Under the pieces are notes generated by a model. It worked only from the letters and a program-made list of their open reading frames with translations. It was not told the origin of the DNA and did no database searches. A stretch of DNA of 64,000 bases from Propionibacterium sp. (lineage in GTDB: Bacteria > Actinomycetota > Actinomycetes > Propionibacteriales > Propionibacteriaceae), in NCBI GenBank assembly GCA_012517965.1, contig JAAYTZ010000073.1:39273-103272 (forward strand), read 5' to 3'. Positions 32,684-41,142 of the stretch are shown here, in pieces (the first letter of the stretch is position 1; the number at the start of each line of letters is the position of its first letter). The translations under genes were made by a program, and so were the position numbers.

Positions 32684-33898
32684 GTGAAGCTGACTGTGGA
32701 GGGGTATCTCGCCGAGGTGCTGGCACTGGTGGCGCCGCTGACCGACGTCGTGATGGAGCCGGCACCGCGGGCGGTGGGCCGCACCCTCGGCGAGCCGGTC
32801 ACCAGCCGCGGCGCCGTGCCGGCGTTCGCCAACTCCGGGATGGACGGTTTCGCGGTGCACGCGGCCGACCTGGTCCCCGGGGCCGTGCTGCGCGAGGTCG
32901 CCGACCTCCCCGCCGGGTCGGGCGACGATCCTGCCGTGGGCCCGGGCGAGTGCGCCCGCATCATGACGGGGGCGCCGGTGCCGACCGCGACCGACACGGT
33001 CCTCCCGCGCGAGCTCGTCACCGAGACCCCCGCGGGCATCGTCGTGAACGAGGTCGTGCCCGCCGGCGCCAACGTGCGCCACGCAGGGGAGGATCTGGCG
33101 CCCGGCGACGCGGTGCTGCCCGTCGGGCACGTGCTGGACGCCCGCGCGCTGTCGCTCGTCGCCGCCTGCGGGCGCGACGAGGTGGCCGTGGTGCGGCGTC
33201 CGATCGTGAACGTCGCCTCGACCGGGGACGAACTGTCCCCGCCCGGGCGCGACCTGGACCGTGGGCAGATCTACGAGTCGAACTCCGTGTTCCTCGCCGA
33301 GGCCGCCCGGCGCGACGGTGCGGAGGTGCTGGCCACCGCCGTCCTGCCCGACGACCCGGACGCCTTCGCCGCCGGTCTGGACGCCCTCGCCCGCTTCGCC
33401 GACCTGGTGGTGCTCTCCGGCGGGGTCAGCGTCGGCGACTACGACGTGGTGCGGCAGGTGCTCACCCAGCGCGGCGAGGCCGCCTTCCGGCACGTGCACA
33501 TGCAGCCCGGCAAGCCGCAGGGGTGGGCGAGGTGGCGCACCCCGGAGGGCCGGACGGTCCCCGTCCTCGCCCTGCCCGGCAACCCGCTGAGCGCCGCGGT
33601 CAGCTACGAGCTGTTCGTGCGCCCGGCGCTCGACCGGTTCCTGGGCCGCCCCTCCCCCGGCTGGACGGCCGCCGTCGTCGACGACGCCTGGCGTTCCCAT
33701 CCCGGACGCCGCCAGTTCGTCCCGGTCGTCATCGAAGTCGGCGCCGACGGCGTCCGGCGGGTGCGACGCGCGCACCGGCGCGGGTCGGCGTCCCACATGG
33801 TCAGCGCCCTCGCCCTCGCGGACGCCCTCGCGGCGGTGCCGGAGGACACCATCGAGGTGGCCCCCGGCCAGGTGCTGCTCATCCGGCCGCTCACCTGA
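32684..33898 (+). CDS. moeA: Molybdopterin molybdenumtransferase
   Basis: 404 residues from GTG 32684, where family similarity begins (VKLTVEGYLAEVL); an in-frame GTG at 32669 has no ribosome site. Motifs in order: PAFANSGMDGFAV, VNVASTGDELSPPG, LSGGVSVGDYDVVRQVL, ALPGNPLSAAVSYELFV. MoeA inserts molybdate into adenylylated molybdopterin made by MogA-type proteins. It is divergent from dmsA and its end overlaps the end of glpC by 8 bases. Confidence 0.94.
   Translation: MKLTVEGYLAEVLALVAPLTDVVMEPAPRAVGRTLGEPVTSRGAVPAFANSGMDGFAVHAADLVPGAVLREVADLPAGSGDDPAVGPGECARIMTGAPVPTATDTVLPRELVTETPAGIVVNEVVPAGANVRHAGEDLAPGDAVLPVGHVLDARALSLVAACGRDEVAVVRRPIVNVASTGDELSPPGRDLDRGQIYESNSVFLAEAARRDGAEVLATAVLPDDPDAFAAGLDALARFADLVVLSGGVSVGDYDVVRQVLTQRGEAAFRHVHMQPGKPQGWARWRTPEGRTVPVLALPGNPLSAAVSYELFVRPALDRFLGRPSPGWTAAVVDDAWRSHPGRRQFVPVVIEVGADGVRRVRRAHRRGSASHMVSALALADALAAVPEDTIEVAPGQVLLIRPLT
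33869..33897. terminator. Possible hairpin across the moeA/glpC overlap
   Basis: CAGGTG (33869-33874) and CACCTG (33892-33897) pair over a 17-base loop. Both converging stop codons are in or next to the right arm. The short stem makes this a weak terminator call. Confidence 0.3.
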
Positions 33899-35165
33899 CC
33901 GCGGACGGAGCGATCACCCGCCCCAGCCCGTAGGCCTGGTGCACGAACTGGATCGGGTGGACGGTCCGGACCCCGGTCGCCTTGGCGATCTGCCAGCGGC
34001 ACGTCTCGGTGTCGCAGGCGACGAGCCCCTGGTGGGTGGCGGCCACCAGCTCGAACAGGGGACGCCCCACCGCTTGGGCGATCGCGTACTTCTCCCGCTT
34101 CAGGCCGTAGGTGCCGGCGATGCCGCAGCACGTGGCGTCGCTCTCCACGACCTCCAGGCCGGGGATCAGCCGCAGCAACTCGGCGGCCGGCACGCCGATG
34201 CCCTGGCTGCGCACCTGGCAGGGCTGGTGGTACGGCAGCCGCAGGTCGATGCGGGCGAAGTCGAGCGGCAGTTCGCCGGCGTCGTGCAACTCCAGCAGGA
34301 ACTCGGAGATGTCGCGGGTGCGGGCCCCGACGTCGAGCAGGCCCGGGTCGTCGAGACCGAGGATCTCGTGGGCCTCGTGCTTGAGCATGCCGCCGCAACT
34401 GCCGGCGGTCGACACGATCGGCACCCCGGTCGCCGGGGCTCGAAGCTGGGCGACCAGCTTCCGGACCGACGCCGTCGCCTGCTCGAACAGGCCGTTGCTC
34501 TGCTCGGCCAGCCCGCAGCAGCCCTGCTCGGGGACCAGCACCTCGAAGCCGAGGTGTTCCAGCACCTCGATGGCGCAGCGGGCGGCCTCCACCTCGAAGT
34601 AGCCCCCGGCGCAACCGTGGAAGAAAACCACCGGCCCGCGGGTGGGCGTCCGGGTCGGGGCCGGACGCCGCTTCAGCCAGGCGCGCAGCGGCTCGGGGTG
34701 TGCGGTCGGCATCGGGGCGTCCGCGTGGACGCCGACGACCTTCTCCAGCGCGGTCCGGGCCAGCCGGTTGTCGAGCACCGCGTTCGCGACCGGGGCGACC
34801 GGGGTCATCGCTCGGCCCATCAGCGTCGTCCGCGTGATCAGGCGGTCGCGCAGCGGGACGCCTCGTTCGGCCTTCAGGACCGCCCGGGCCAGCGAGTTGA
34901 GCTCGGCGACGTGCACCCCCTGGGGGCAGACCACCGTGCAGGTGCCGCAACTGCTGCAGTAGTCGACCGACAGGTCGACGGACGCGCCGTGCCGGAACCG
35001 TTCGGCCTGCGGGCCGACGAACTTCGGCCCGGAGAACAGCGCCGTCACCCCCGCCACGGGGCAGCTCTGCTCGCAGATCGTGCACTTGACGCACTCGTCG
35101 AGCGTGAGCCGCTGGAGTTCGTTGTTGAGCCGCTGCCGCAGCCGGTCCGCCTCCGCCCTGCTCAC
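33891..35165 (-). CDS. glpC: Anaerobic glycerol-3-phosphate dehydrogenase subunit C
   Basis: 424 residues. Two ferredoxin-type motifs, CVKCTICEQSCP and CSSCGTCTVVCPQG, are followed by two cysteine-rich CCG domains (EQGCCGLAEQSNG and DATCCGIAGTYGLKREKY). GlpC anchors the GlpAB dimer to the membrane and passes electrons to menaquinone. Its ATG overlaps the glpB stop (ATGA). Its end overlaps moeA on the other strand by 8 bases. Confidence 0.92.
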   Translation of the reverse strand: MSRAEADRLRQRLNNELQRLTLDECVKCTICEQSCPVAGVTALFSGPKFVGPQAERFRHGASVDLSVDYCSSCGTCTVVCPQGVHVAELNSLARAVLKAERGVPLRDRLITRTTLMGRAMTPVAPVANAVLDNRLARTALEKVVGVHADAPMPTAHPEPLRAWLKRRPAPTRTPTRGPVVFFHGCAGGYFEVEAARCAIEVLEHLGFEVLVPEQGCCGLAEQSNGLFEQATASVRKLVAQLRAPATGVPIVSTAGSCGGMLKHEAHEILGLDDPGLLDVGARTRDISEFLLELHDAGELPLDFARIDLRLPYHQPCQVRSQGIGVPAAELLRLIPGLEVVESDATCCGIAGTYGLKREKYAIAQAVGRPLFELVAATHQGLVACDTETCRWQIAKATGVRTVHPIQFVHQAYGLGRVIAPSAVR

Positions 35166-36400
35166 CGGGCACCTCCCTCGATCATCGCGGCCGCGCGGAC
35201 GGCCGTGGCGACGGCGATCCCGTCGCCCGACTTCTCCCGCCAGGGTTCCGGGCCGGCCAGGATGCCGCCGGCCACGTAGAGGTTGGGGTGCACCACCTTG
35301 TCGCCGGCGACGGGCCGGCCGGCCGCATCGGTGCGCACCCCGACCTCGAACAGCGGGTGGGGCGCCCAGTAGCGCGGGCCGACCAGGCCGGCGGCGTCCG
35401 CGGCGGTCAGCGGCAGGCCGAAGACCGTCTCGGCGATGGCGCCGCGGCTGTCGACGGCCAGCGCGCCGCTCTCGAAGCCGCCGGGGGCGTAGACGAAGTC
35501 GGACGCCGCCAGTGCCCGCGGCCCGCCCGCGGCCGCCACGGTCACCGTCGCCACGCGATCGCCGTCGGCGGTGAAGCCCGTGACGGCGCTGCCCAGGAGG
35601 ATCCGGACGCCGGCCGCCGCGACCCGCGCCCGCAGCGCGTCCGCCAGCCGCAGCCCGGGCACCGACGGCGGCAGGAGCGGCACCTCGGCGACGGGACGCC
35701 CGATCAGTTCGGCGAGGCGGCGCCCGGCGCCCGGCCGGACGCCCAGCACGCCGGGCAGCAGCACGACGTCGCCCGCGCCGGCGGCGTCCCGGACGGCCAC
35801 GGCGAACCGGTCCGCGAAGGCCGCGTCGTCGAGGGAGCGCGCATAGGTCAAGCCGGACGGGTCGGCCTCGCCGGGGCGGGCCGGCAGGTCGACCCAGGCC
35901 GCGGTCGCCCCCAGCGGGCCGCCGTCCGGGGCGGTCGACCGGGCGAGGTTGCCCGCGACGAGATCGGCGGGGAAGTCCTTGAGCTGCCGGACGCCCACCA
36001 CGGCGTAGGTCAGGCCGCCCCGGGCGTCCGCCGCCACCATGGACGGCTGGGCCAGCGCCGTCGGGCGCAGCGCGCCGAGCGCCGTCGGCAGGTGCAGGTT
36101 GACCGCCGGATCCCCGACGAGCAACTCGGACCCGAGTTCGTCCCGCAGCCAGGTGACGGCCGCGGCCACGGCGTCCGGCCCCAGGCCCGCGTACGGATGC
36201 TCCGGCGGAACGGCCGCGACGGCGTCCAGCGGGCGCAGCACCCGCTCGGGGGTGTAGCCCAGGATGTCGATGGTGCCCTGGGCGAGCGACAGGCCGCCGA
36301 CGCCGCGGGCGACGAGGGTGACGCTCCGCCCGGCGCGGGCGAGCCGGAGGGCGGCGGTGAGCCCCGCCAGGCCGGCCCCGATCACGACGACGTCTCTCAT
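35162..36400 (-). CDS. glpB: Anaerobic glycerol-3-phosphate dehydrogenase subunit B
   Basis: 412 residues. N-terminal flavin-binding motif VVVIGAGLAGLTAALRLARAG; further typical segments are GGLSLAQGTIDILGY and, near the end, HPNLYVAGGILAGPEPWREKSGDGIAVATA. GlpB is the flavoprotein partner of GlpA. Start and stop overlap the neighbours by 4 bases each, so glpABC is a tight operon. Confidence 0.92.
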   Translation of the reverse strand: MRDVVVIGAGLAGLTAALRLARAGRSVTLVARGVGGLSLAQGTIDILGYTPERVLRPLDAVAAVPPEHPYAGLGPDAVAAAVTWLRDELGSELLVGDPAVNLHLPTALGALRPTALAQPSMVAADARGGLTYAVVGVRQLKDFPADLVAGNLARSTAPDGGPLGATAAWVDLPARPGEADPSGLTYARSLDDAAFADRFAVAVRDAAGAGDVVLLPGVLGVRPGAGRRLAELIGRPVAEVPLLPPSVPGLRLADALRARVAAAGVRILLGSAVTGFTADGDRVATVTVAAAGGPRALAASDFVYAPGGFESGALAVDSRGAIAETVFGLPLTAADAAGLVGPRYWAPHPLFEVGVRTDAAGRPVAGDKVVHPNLYVAGGILAGPEPWREKSGDGIAVATAVRAAAMIEGGAR

Positions 36401-37974
36401 CGGACCACCTCCTGGTCCGGGGTCGGCAGGTGCTCGATGTCGAGCGTGCCGGCGTAGAGCCAGTGGTCGAGGGCGGTCTGCCGCACCTGGGCGCCGTACA
36501 GGATGGGCCACAAGCCGATCCAGCGGTTCTTCAGGAACAGCCGCAGCAGGCCGGTCGCGCGTTCGGCGTCCACGACCCGCTCGGTGACGGCGATGCCGGC
36601 GGCGCGACCGGCGCAGAACCCGCCCTGGCAGGGCCCCATCCCCAGCCGGAGCTGCCGCCGCAGGTCGTCCAGGGTGGCCAACGGCTCGCGGTGGAGCAGG
36701 TCGGTGAACATCCGCCGGCTCATCAGTTCGCACTCGCAGACGATCTGGTCGTCCAGCCGGTCGGCCTCCCGGTCCGCCAGGCGGTGCGTGACCACGTAGT
36801 GGCGCGAGCCCTCCGCGTACGGGATCTCCTCGTCGGCCGTCCGGCACGGCCGCCGCTCGCCGCGCTGGTCGCCCATGGCGTCCACGATGTGCTCGGCCAT
36901 CAGGCGGTAGGTGGTGAGCTTGCCGCCGCCGATGGTGAGCAGTCCCGCGACGCCGTCGCGGGTCAGGTGGTCGACCACGGCCATCCCGCGGCTCATGTGG
37001 CGGGTGTCGTCGGCCGCGACCCGGTCGTCCCGGATCAGCGGGCGGGAGCCCGCCCACGCGTGCACCGCCCGCGCCCGCCGGAAGCCGGGGATCAGCCGCT
37101 CGCCGGCGTCCAGCATCTGCTGCACCTCGGCCGCGGGGATCGGCAGGTGGTCGGGGTCGCTCTCCTTGACGTCGGTGGTGCCGATCACCGACACGGTGTG
37201 GACCGGCACCAGGATGTCGCCGTCGGTCGGGTAGATCAGCCGGTTGACCACGGTGTTCACCACGCGGTGGTTCAGCGCGATCATGATGCCGCGGCCCGGG
37301 ATCACCGGCACCGGGGGCAGCCCGGCGAGGTCCGTGATCCGACCGGCCCACGGCCCCGCGCAGTTGAGCACGAACGCGCACTCGATGACGACCTCCTCGT
37401 CGCGGCGCTGGTCGTGGCAGTGCACGGCCCGCACCCGGCCGTCCGCGATGTCGATTCGCGTCACCGGGTGATAGGTGAGCACCTTCGCGCCGTACGCGCG
37501 GGCGGAGTTCACCGCGCCCCAGACCAGCTGCCAGCCGTCGACGGAGGCGTCCTCGACCTCGATCGCGCGGGAGATGCCGCGGTTCAGCCGGGGCTCGCGT
37601 CGCAGCGCCTCGGCGACGGGGATCTCGCGCGCGGGGACGCCGGTCGCGGCCGCCCCGGCCAGGAACCGGTCGCCGTAGCCGGGGTCGTCGCCGGGGACGG
37701 AGACGAACAGCCCGCCGGTGCGTTCGATGGCCGGGGCCTGGATGCGGCTCAGGACGGCGTTCTCCCGCGCGCACTCGGTGGCCGACCCGGGATCGCTGAC
37801 CACGTAGCGGCCCCCGGAGTGCAGCAGCCCGTGGAAGCGGCCCGTCGTCCCCTGGGCCAGGTCGGAGCGGTCCACCAGGACCGCCGTGTACCCCCGCATG
37901 GCGGCGTCCCGCACGACGCCCGCCCCCGTCGAGCCGCCGCCGACGACGACGACGTCCGCAGCCAGCCTCCGCAC
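36397..37974 (-). CDS. glpA: Anaerobic glycerol-3-phosphate dehydrogenase subunit A
   Basis: 525 residues from GTG 37974, with GAGAGGGGTGG upstream. FAD-binding VVVVGGGSTGAGVVRDAAMRG opens the protein; HGLLHSGGRYVVSDP and GTTDVKESDPDHLPI are typical of glycerol-3-phosphate dehydrogenases. The C-terminal BFD-like domain carries CECE and GPCQGGFC, ligands for a [2Fe-2S] cluster that distinguish GlpA from aerobic GlpD. It oxidises glycerol-3-phosphate to dihydroxyacetone phosphate and feeds electrons to the quinone pool used by Nar and Dms. Confidence 0.95.
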   Translation of the reverse strand: MRRLAADVVVVGGGSTGAGVVRDAAMRGYTAVLVDRSDLAQGTTGRFHGLLHSGGRYVVSDPGSATECARENAVLSRIQAPAIERTGGLFVSVPGDDPGYGDRFLAGAAATGVPAREIPVAEALRREPRLNRGISRAIEVEDASVDGWQLVWGAVNSARAYGAKVLTYHPVTRIDIADGRVRAVHCHDQRRDEEVVIECAFVLNCAGPWAGRITDLAGLPPVPVIPGRGIMIALNHRVVNTVVNRLIYPTDGDILVPVHTVSVIGTTDVKESDPDHLPIPAAEVQQMLDAGERLIPGFRRARAVHAWAGSRPLIRDDRVAADDTRHMSRGMAVVDHLTRDGVAGLLTIGGGKLTTYRLMAEHIVDAMGDQRGERRPCRTADEEIPYAEGSRHYVVTHRLADREADRLDDQIVCECELMSRRMFTDLLHREPLATLDDLRRQLRLGMGPCQGGFCAGRAAGIAVTERVVDAERATGLLRLFLKNRWIGLWPILYGAQVRQTALDHWLYAGTLDIEHLPTPDQEVVR

Positions 37975-38004
37975 GGCACCACCCCTCTCCTCGGCCTGGA
38001 AGCC

Positions 38005-38010
38005 ACCCTA
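38005..38010 (-). promoter_or_regulatory. -10 box for glpABC
   Basis: TAGGGT on the minus strand lies 30 bases upstream of the glpA GTG, leaving room for a short leader with its ribosome site. No clear -35 was found. The other half of this 150-base divergent gap, toward moaC, shows no convincing promoter. Confidence 0.35.
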
Positions 38011-38124
38011 GGCGCGAACGGGCCCGGCTGGCCGGGGGCGGGACGATCGGGCATCCTTGACCTGCCCGCCGCCGGGTCGCCGGACCGGCCGTCCGACGTT
38101 CGTGCCGCGACAGAGAGCCTCACC

Positions 38125-38604
38125 GTGACCGACCAGCCGTTCACCCACCTCGACCCCGCCGGGCAGGCCCGCATGGTCGACGTGACCGCCAAGACCCCGA
38201 CGGTGCGCGCCGCCACCGCCGCCGGCTCCGTGCGCTGCGCCCCCGAGACCGTGGCGCTGCTGCGGGACGGCGCGATCCCCAAGGGCGACGTGCTCGCGGT
38301 GGCGCGGGTGGCCGGTATCGCCGCGGCCAAGCGGACCCCCGAGTTGCTGCCGCTCGCCCACGTCATCGGCGTCCACGGGGTGACCGTGGACCTGGAGATC
38401 ACCGACGCCGGCGTCGACATCGTCGCGACGGTGCGCACCGCGGACCGCACCGGCGTCGAGATGGAGGCGCTGACGGCCGTCGCGGTCGCCGCTCTGAACG
38501 TCATCGACATGGTCAAGGGACGCGACCGCAGCGCCCACATCGCCGACGTGCGGCTGCTCGCCAAGGAGGGCGGCCGCTCCGGCACCTGGAGGCGGGATGG
38601 CTGA
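38125..38604 (+). CDS. moaC: Cyclic pyranopterin monophosphate synthase
   Basis: 159 residues from GTG 38125. Family motifs MVDVTAKTPTVRAA, KGDVLAVARVAGIAAAKRTPELLPLAH and GVEMEALTAVAVAALNVIDMVK are intact. MoaC converts the MoaA product into cyclic pyranopterin, the first stable intermediate of the molybdenum cofactor. Its end overlaps the mobA start by 8 bases, so it heads the moaC-mobA-moaD operon. Confidence 0.95.
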   Translation: MTDQPFTHLDPAGQARMVDVTAKTPTVRAATAAGSVRCAPETVALLRDGAIPKGDVLAVARVAGIAAAKRTPELLPLAHVIGVHGVTVDLEITDAGVDIVATVRTADRTGVEMEALTAVAVAALNVIDMVKGRDRSAHIADVRLLAKEGGRSGTWRRDG

Positions 38605-39442
38605 GCCGTTCGACGCCGTGATCCTGGCCGGCGGGCGCGGCTCGCGCCTGGGCGGCGTCTCGAAGGCCGACCTCGTCGTGGGCGGCGTGCGGCTGCTCGA
38701 CCGGGTGCTCGCGGCCACCGCGGGAGCCTCCAGCGTGGTCGTGGTGGGCCGCGTCGCCGTGCCGGACGGCGTCCTGCTCACGATGGAGGAGCCGCCGGGC
38801 AGCGGCCCGGCGGCGGGCATCGTGGCCGGACTCGACGCGATCGCCGCGCCCGCCCCCCGCACGCTCGTCCTGGCCTGCGACCTTCCGGACGCCGCCGGTG
38901 CGGTCGCCGCCCTCCACGCGGCGGCCGAGGCCGACCCGGAGGCCGCCGCCCTCTGCGTGCGCAACCGGGACGGCGGCCCCGAGTGGCTGCTGGGCCTCTA
39001 CACGACCGCGGCCCTGCGCCGAGCCGCCGACGCCTACGGAGACCCCCGGAACCGGTCGGTGCGTGGCATGCTGGGCCCGCTGAACCCCCGGCTCGTCGAT
39101 CCCGGCGACGCCTCGGGCCACGACCTGGACACCTGGGCCGACCACGCCTCGTGGAACGCCCACCTGAGAAGGAGAAACGCCATGCGCCCACCGGAGGACC
39201 CGTCCGGCTGGCAGCCGTTCGTGACCAAGGCCTGCGAGGCCGTCGGGGTCGACCCGGCCCTCGTCGACACCGACGCCATCCTGACCATGACCCGCGAGAT
39301 CGCGCACGCCGGCGCCCGCCCCATGGCGCCGGTCAGCGCGTACATCCTCGGCATCGCGGTCGGCCGCGGCGGCGACCCCGAGTACCTGCGGCGAGTGCTC
39401 GAGGACGCCGCGACGGCGGCCCCGCTGCCGCCGCAAGAGTGA
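38597..39442 (+). CDS. mobA: MobA-like molybdenum cofactor guanylyltransferase fused to a DUF6457-like domain
   Basis: 281 residues. Residues 1-195 are a MobA-type nucleotidyltransferase: FDAVILAGGRGSRLGGVSKADLVVGG at the start, PGSGPAAGIVAGLDAI and LVLACDLPDAAG follow. MobA attaches GMP to molybdopterin to give the bis-MGD cofactor needed by NarG and DmsA. Residues 196-281 are a DUF6457-like domain (RPMAPVSAYILG) closely related to the separate protein at 27449. The junction contains AAGGAG seven bases before an in-frame ATG at 39182, so the second domain may also be made alone. A one-base frame change near 39165 would restore a stop (TGA) right before that ribosome site, so the fusion could be recent or a sequence error. 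Confidence 0.88.
   Translation: MAEPFDAVILAGGRGSRLGGVSKADLVVGGVRLLDRVLAATAGASSVVVVGRVAVPDGVLLTMEEPPGSGPAAGIVAGLDAIAAPAPRTLVLACDLPDAAGAVAALHAAAEADPEAAALCVRNRDGGPEWLLGLYTTAALRRAADAYGDPRNRSVRGMLGPLNPRLVDPGDASGHDLDTWADHASWNAHLRRRNAMRPPEDPSGWQPFVTKACEAVGVDPALVDTDAILTMTREIAHAGARPMAPVSAYILGIAVGRGGDPEYLRRVLEDAATAAPLPPQE
39169..39184 (+). promoter_or_regulatory. Internal ribosome binding site and start codon inside the mobA fusion
   Basis: AAGGAG at 39169-39174 is followed after seven bases by ATG 39182-39184, in frame with mobA. Initiation here would give an 86-residue stand-alone DUF6457-like protein ending at 39442. Confidence 0.6.
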
Positions 39443-39444
39443 CG

Positions 39445-39684
39445 ATGGCGACGGTCCGCTACTTCGCCGCGGCGGCCGCGGCGGCCGGGACGCCGTCCGA
39501 GCAGCTGCCCGCCGCGACGCTCGGGGCGCTGCTCGGCGTCCTCCGGGACAGCCACGGTGCGGAGTTCGCCCAGGTGCTCGGCCGCTGCTCGGTGCTGGTC
39601 GACGGCGTGGCGTCCACCGACCCGGCCACCCCGGTCGCCGAGGGCGCGACCGTCGACGTGCTGCCCCCGTTCGCGGGCGGCTGA
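39445..39684 (+). CDS. moaD: Molybdopterin synthase sulfur carrier subunit
   Basis: 79 residues from ATG 39445; an in-frame GTG at 39439 overlapping the previous stop is the alternative. Ubiquitin-like MoaD pattern: VRYFAAAAAAAGTPSE at the start, VLVDG in the middle, and the essential C-terminal Gly-Gly (PPFAGG). The terminal glycine is thiocarboxylated and donates sulfur in molybdopterin synthase with MoaE. No moeB for its activation was seen in the window. Confidence 0.92.
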   Translation: MATVRYFAAAAAAAGTPSEQLPAATLGALLGVLRDSHGAEFAQVLGRCSVLVDGVASTDPATPVAEGATVDVLPPFAGG

Positions 39685-39700
39685 GCCGGCGTCAGCCGCC
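39676..39700. terminator. Shared terminator made of the Gly-Gly-stop codons of moaD and moaA
   Basis: GGCGGCTGA (39676-39684) and TCAGCCGCC (39692-39700) form a perfect 9-bp stem around a 7-base loop. The left arm is the last two codons and stop of moaD, the right arm the same codons of moaA on the other strand. Confidence 0.65.
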
Positions 39701-40699
39701 GATCGCGCTCATGGGACGCTGCGGCTGCAGGAAGCCGGGCTCGTTGATGCCGTGTCCGGGCAGCTTGCGCGCCAGGCAGGCCGTGAAGATCGACCCGAGT
39801 TCCTCGTCGGACGCCCCCGCCCGCAGCGGCGTCCGCAGGTCGGACTCCTCGCGGGCGAACAGGCAGTTGCGCAGCTGACCGTCCGCGGTGAGCCGCAGCC
39901 GGTCGCACGCGCCGCAGAACGGCAGCGTCACCGAGGCGATCACCCCGACGGTGCCCGGGCCGCCGTCGACCAGGTAGCGCTCGGCGGGGGCGGCGCCGCG
40001 GCCGGGCACGGGCTCGACGGTGAACGCGGTCCGCAACATCGCGAGGATCTCGGCGCCGGTGATCATCGACTCCCGGCGCCAGGTGTGCCCGGCGTCCAGC
40101 GGCATGTGCTCGATGAACCGCAGTTCGTGCCCCTCGGCGACCGCCCACCGGACGAGGTCGACGGCCTCGTCGTCGTTGACCCCGCGCATCAGGAGCGCGT
40201 TGACCTTGATCGGGGCGAGTCCGGCCGCCCGGGCCGCCTCGATGCCGGCCAGCACGTCGGGGAGCCGGTCGCGGCGGGTCAGTTCGGCGAACCGGTCCGG
40301 CCGCAGGGTGTCGAGCGAGACGTTCACCCTGGTCAGGCCGGCGTCCGCGAGCGGCTCGGCGAGCCGCGCGAGCCCGATGCCGTTGGTCGTCATCGACACC
40401 TCGGGGTGGGCGCCGGTAGCCGTTTGCAGCGCGGCGATCCGGGCGACGATCTCGACGATGTCGGGGCGCAGCAGCGGCTCGCCGCCGGTCAGGCGCACCT
40501 CCTCCAGGCCCAGCGCGAGGCCGACGCGGACGATCCGCATGAGCTCGGCGGGGGTGAGCAGGGTGTCCCGGGCGAGCCAGGCCACCCCCTCGGCCGGCAT
40601 GCAGTAGGAGCAGCGCAGGTTGCAGTGGTCGGTCAGTGAGATCCGCAGGTCGCGGTGGACCCGGCCGTAGCCGTCGGTCAGCGGCGCCGGGTCCGTCAT
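39692..40699 (-). CDS. moaA: GTP 3',8-cyclase (radical SAM)
   Basis: 335 residues. The radical SAM motif CNLRCSYC is followed by the MoaA marks EEVRLTGGEPLLR, SMTTNGIGL and NVSLDTLRPDRF. The C-terminal cluster uses CGACDRLRLTADGQLRNC. The chain ends Gly-Gly, which is needed for MoaA activity in studied enzymes. It performs the first step of molybdenum cofactor synthesis from GTP. The start overlaps the moaE stop (ATGA). Confidence 0.96.
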   Translation of the reverse strand: MTDPAPLTDGYGRVHRDLRISLTDHCNLRCSYCMPAEGVAWLARDTLLTPAELMRIVRVGLALGLEEVRLTGGEPLLRPDIVEIVARIAALQTATGAHPEVSMTTNGIGLARLAEPLADAGLTRVNVSLDTLRPDRFAELTRRDRLPDVLAGIEAARAAGLAPIKVNALLMRGVNDDEAVDLVRWAVAEGHELRFIEHMPLDAGHTWRRESMITGAEILAMLRTAFTVEPVPGRGAAPAERYLVDGGPGTVGVIASVTLPFCGACDRLRLTADGQLRNCLFAREESDLRTPLRAGASDEELGSIFTACLARKLPGHGINEPGFLQPQRPMSAIGG

Positions 40700-41142
40700 G
40701 CGTCCGCCAGCCCCAGGTTCGACCAGACCTGTCGGCCGTCGGCCTCGAACTGTTGCTTCCAGATCGGCAGGTCCCGTTTGACGGCCTCGACCAGTTCGGC
40801 GCAGACGGCGAAGGCGAGGGCCCGGTGCGGGCTCGCCACGCACGCCACCAGGGCCAGGTCGCCGACCGCCAGGCGCCCGATCCGGTGGGCGACGGCGATC
40901 CGCGCCTCGCCCGCGGGGTCGAGGTCGGCGGCCACCCGGCCGGCGATCTCGCCGATGAGGCGCGGGGCGTCGGGGTGGGCGGTGTAGTCGATCGCGACGA
41001 CCTCGCCGGCGGCCTCGGGGTCGTGGTCGCGGATGCGGCCCACGAAGTTCACGACCGCCCCCGACCGGGCGTCCTCGACGGCCGTCAGCAGGGCGGGCAG
41101 GTCGAGCGGAGCGTCGGTGACGTGGGCGGCGAGGACGGGCAT
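40696..41142 (-). CDS. moaE: Molybdopterin synthase catalytic subunit
   Basis: 148 residues. Family motifs AVVNFVGRIRDHD, AHRIGRLAVGDLALV and DLPIWKQQFEADG are present. MoaE with MoaD converts cyclic pyranopterin to molybdopterin. Its start abuts the upstream moaB/mogA stop and its end overlaps moaA, giving the order moaB/mogA-moaE-moaA. Confidence 0.94.
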   Translation of the reverse strand: MPVLAAHVTDAPLDLPALLTAVEDARSGAVVNFVGRIRDHDPEAAGEVVAIDYTAHPDAPRLIGEIAGRVAADLDPAGEARIAVAHRIGRLAVGDLALVACVASPHRALAFAVCAELVEAVKRDLPIWKQQFEADGRQVWSNLGLADA

